Shown piece by piece: positions 60,979-64,000 of a DNA stretch of 64,000 bases. The stretch comes from Erysipelotrichaceae bacterium. Lineage in GTDB: Bacteria > Bacillota_I > Bacilli_A > Erysipelotrichales > Erysipelotrichaceae. The position numbers were made by a program, and so were the translations under genes. Positions within the stretch are counted from its first letter, which is position 1, and the number at the start of each line of letters is the position of its first letter. The stretch lies in contig JAFRAB010000026.1 of assembly GCA_017405675.1 (NCBI GenBank), positions 1 to 64,000 on the forward strand, read 5' to 3'. The notes under the pieces were generated by a model. The model made no database searches and had not been told where the DNA came from. It worked only from the letters and a program-made list of their open reading frames with translations.

Positions 60979-61315
60979 GGAGTATATGTCACTGCCATAC
61001 CGAATGGAAATAGTAATGGATGAACTGGAAGGCGGGTATGTTATATCTTATCCGGATCTTCCCGGATGTTTTTCATGTGGTCAGAATATTGAGGAAGTCA
61101 TCAGAAATGGTGAGGATGCGAAAAGATTATGGTTTGCAACAGCTATTGAAGATGGCGTTGAAATAAGCGAGCCTGATCAGCTTTCTTCGTATTCAGGACA
61201 GTTTAAACTGAGGCTGCCAAAATCATTACACAGAGATCTTGTCCTGCAGGCAAAACATGAGGGAGTAAGTCTTAATCAGTATTGCGTATATCTGCTGGGT
61301 AAAAACAGCAAATAA
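60965..61315 (+). CDS. hicB: HicB-family antitoxin
   Basis: A 116-residue antitoxin: N-terminal partially degraded RNase H-like fold (GGYVISYPDLPGCFSCGQNIEEVIRNG, with the typical PDLPG) and a C-terminal ribbon-helix-helix (FKLRLPKSLHRDLVLQAKHEGVSLNQY). It would neutralise HicA and repress the operator upstream. GAGGAG precedes the ATG. The reading frame is intact although hicA is broken. Confidence 0.9.
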   Translation: MKTIEEYMSLPYRMEIVMDELEGGYVISYPDLPGCFSCGQNIEEVIRNGEDAKRLWFATAIEDGVEISEPDQLSSYSGQFKLRLPKSLHRDLVLQAKHEGVSLNQYCVYLLGKNSK

Positions 61316-61342
61316 AAAGTCAGGCTTACCTGACTTTTTAAA
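61314..61342. terminator. Bidirectional terminator
   Basis: AAAAAGTCAGG/CCTGACTTTTT stem with CTTA loop, between convergent hicB and the LacI regulator. Confidence 0.88.
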
Positions 61343-61356
61343 ATGTATTTTGTTAT

Positions 61357-62370
61357 TTAAACTGCTGCGGTTGATTCACGTTCTATCAGCGTGCAGTCCA
61401 GCACAGTTTTCTTTTCGGCCGGTTTCTTTCTGATCAGATTCATTAATACTTCTGAAGCGATCCTGGCTAAGGAAGCCGGACTTCTTTCGACGGTTGAAAG
61501 CGGCGGTGTGGAGATCCTTGAATGGAACTGATTGTCGAAACCGTAGACCTTGACATCTTCCGGTACACGTAAGCCCCGTCTTTTGACAGCTTCCATGGCG
61601 CCAATGGCCTGATTATCACTGGTGCATACAATGCCGTCGACTTTGTTCCCTTCAGAAATGTAATTGAATACAGCTGTTTCACTCTGAATAATGGATTGTC
61701 CGCGGCCTAACTGAATGATTTTTTCAGGAAGCTTCATTTCAGCATGGTCATGAATGGCTTCCAGATAGCCTTCAGAACGGTTTGTTGAGACATAGGTTGC
61801 CAGGAATGAAGATATGAAGATAATGTTGCGGCAGCCTTTTTCAATCAGAGAGGTTGTAGCCCGATAAATGCCCTTTTTGGCATCGGAAGTAACTATGCTG
61901 AGATCCATATCGTTCTGAGGCATTCTGTCCAGTAATACGATTGGAATATCTCTCAATATGATATCTCTGGCAATTGTCTTCTGACAGGATATAACGATGA
62001 TACCGTCCACTCTCATGGAGTCCAGACGCTGAAAATATCTTCTTTCCTTCTGAGGGTCATTATCGGTATTGCAGATGAAGAGGGAATAGTCATGATAGTC
62101 AAAGAACTGTTCTATGGTTACGGCTATTGAGGAGAAGAAATCATTATTGATATTAGGGATGATCAGCCCGACAGTATGCGAGGCTGATGATTTCAGCGAT
62201 CTGGCTGCATTGTTGGAAACGTAGCCGTACTGCTCTATGACCTTGTTTACTTTCTCTTCCGTTTCCTTTGAGAAGCGTCCGGTCTTGTTTATGACATGTG
62301 AAACAGTTGCCGTAGATACTCCGGCAAGTCGGGCAATATCGATAATTGACAGCATTTTTTTCTCTTTCAT
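61357..62370 (-). CDS. LacI-family transcriptional regulator
   Basis: A 337-residue LacI/PurR-type repressor: N-terminal HTH (SIIDIARLAGVSTATVSHVIN), hinge with NNAARSLKSS, and a periplasmic-binding-like sugar domain. The ATG at 62370 is six bases after an extended -10 (TGCTATAAT, minus strand), so the transcript may be leaderless; M6 (62355) with AAAGAG upstream is the alternative. It diverges from the EIIBC gene, with two matching operators in between, so it most likely represses that gene and perhaps itself. Confidence 0.92.
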   Translation of the reverse strand: MKEKKMLSIIDIARLAGVSTATVSHVINKTGRFSKETEEKVNKVIEQYGYVSNNAARSLKSSASHTVGLIIPNINNDFFSSIAVTIEQFFDYHDYSLFICNTDNDPQKERRYFQRLDSMRVDGIIVISCQKTIARDIILRDIPIVLLDRMPQNDMDLSIVTSDAKKGIYRATTSLIEKGCRNIIFISSFLATYVSTNRSEGYLEAIHDHAEMKLPEKIIQLGRGQSIIQSETAVFNYISEGNKVDGIVCTSDNQAIGAMEAVKRRGLRVPEDVKVYGFDNQFHSRISTPPLSTVERSPASLARIASEVLMNLIRKKPAEKKTVLDCTLIERESTAAV

Positions 62371-62414
62371 AGCTGTATTATAGCACTTTTTTGGTTAAAA
62401 AAATGGTTAAATGA

Positions 62415-62426
62415 TTAAACGTTTAA
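62415..62426. promoter_or_regulatory. LacI-type operator O1
   Basis: TTAAACGTTTAA, a perfect palindrome with the central CG of LacI-family sites. It lies upstream of the EIIBC promoter and near the regulator's own promoter. Confidence 0.7.
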
Positions 62427-62444
62427 CTTTTTTGCAGAAAACTA

Positions 62445-62473
62445 TTGAAATGATATTTTCCCGATGATATATT
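62445..62473 (+). promoter_or_regulatory. Promoter of the PTS EIIBC gene
   Basis: TTGAAA (62445-62450), 17-base spacer, TATATT (62468-62473). Confidence 0.72.
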
Positions 62474-62480
62474 GAGTGTG

Positions 62481-62496
62481 GGTTAAACGTATAACC
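62481..62496. promoter_or_regulatory. LacI-type operator O2
   Basis: GGTTAAACGTATAACC, an imperfect palindrome sharing TTAAACG with O1. It starts just past the predicted transcription start of the EIIBC gene, a repressor position. Confidence 0.72.
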
Positions 62497-62501
62497 ACTA
62501 G

Positions 62502-63881
<1,380 letters not shown>

Positions 63882-63895
63882 TCATCATTGAAATT

Positions 63896-63931
63896 GAAGC
63901 CGGTAGTACAATTTAGTATTTACCGGCTTTA
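63896..63931 (+). terminator. Probable terminator
   Basis: AAGCCGGTA/TACCGGCTT stem with a 15-base loop, followed by only T3 and an AT-rich stretch. It may attenuate rather than fully end transcription into the next gene. Confidence 0.6.
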
Positions 63932-63962
63932 AATTGTTATAATTTATACGGAGGTATCTAAT

Positions 63963-64000
63963 ATGTCTAATGTCATTCGTCTAATCAGTGCAACAAAATC
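63963..64000 (+). CDS. Start of a gene cut by the window edge
   Basis: ATG 63963 with CGGAGG upstream begins MSNVIRLISATK, and the window ends. Too short to assign. Its place after the EIIBC gene suggests a sugar-use gene. Confidence 0.5.
   Translation, partial: MSNVIRLISATK

Overview
The window (roughly mid-40s % GC by eye) is ordinary chromosome of a low/mid-GC Firmicute, most likely an anaerobic, gut-type member of the Erysipelotrichia or a close relative. Supporting signs: Firmicute gene orders (comFA-comFC-csp-secA-prfB; uvrA-hprK-lgt-ppaX-trxB; ecfA1-ecfA2-ecfT-truA), HPr kinase plus PTS genes, an anaerobic sulfatase-maturase-type radical SAM enzyme, SD-rich start sites and strong intrinsic terminators. 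The only spore-related homology is a SpoVK-like AAA domain. The genus cannot be fixed from the sequence alone. I see no rRNA operon, insertion sequence, prophage or CRISPR array; one tRNA gene (Leu, GAG) is present.

Layout. 1-5.1 kb: an unexplained structured stretch, a GNAT acetyltransferase, a seven-helix membrane protein, a membrane-anchored polysaccharide deacetylase, an iron alcohol dehydrogenase and a DUF362 protein. 5.1-12.4 kb: a long plus-strand run with an ECF S component, an HD-HAD double nucleotidase fusion, adenosine deaminase, then MoxR-DUF58-DUF4129-like genes and a low-molecular-weight tyrosine phosphatase cut short by an in-frame TAG. 12.4-18.9 kb: comFA (normal start apparently lost), comFC, cold-shock protein, secA, and prfB with its programmed +1 frameshift. 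18.9-23.1 kb: a yybP-ykoY-type (manganese) riboswitch with two terminators, followed by flotillin, a LURP-one-like protein, DUF2500 and a membrane protein. 23.1-25.0 kb: surE and threonine aldolase.

25.0-32.0 kb (minus strand): a seven-gene operon of two XpaC-like membrane proteins, a small helical protein, a two-module AAA+ protein, TelA, a small membrane-anchored protein and a TPM-domain protein. This is the best candidate for an uncharacterised system. 32.0-39.4 kb: GNAT, uvrA, hprK, an Lgt-PpaX-like fusion, trxB and a stand-alone PTS EIIA (crr). 39.4-52.6 kb: a wall-anchored CotH protein, mgtE, a Na/Pi cotransporter, a BmrCD-like heterodimeric ABC exporter, the ECF energising module, truA and tRNA-Leu.

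52.6-64 kb: a DMT exporter, dienelactone hydrolase, an anSME-like radical SAM protein with a SEC-C tail, a SIS protein, an HD protein, a lipoprotein, a lysine riboswitch controlling an amino-acid ABC transporter, a hicAB locus with a frameshifted toxin, and a LacI regulator divergent from a PTS EIIBC gene flanked by operators.

The genes connect in several ways. HprK and the PpaX-like half of the Lgt fusion plausibly form a phosphorylation/pyrophosphate-removal pair. The lone EIIA is a plausible phosphodonor for the EIIBC, which lacks an EIIA domain. The ECF module can energise the S component at 5.6 kb. At least three genes (LMW-PTP, comFA, hicA) carry apparent inactivating lesions.
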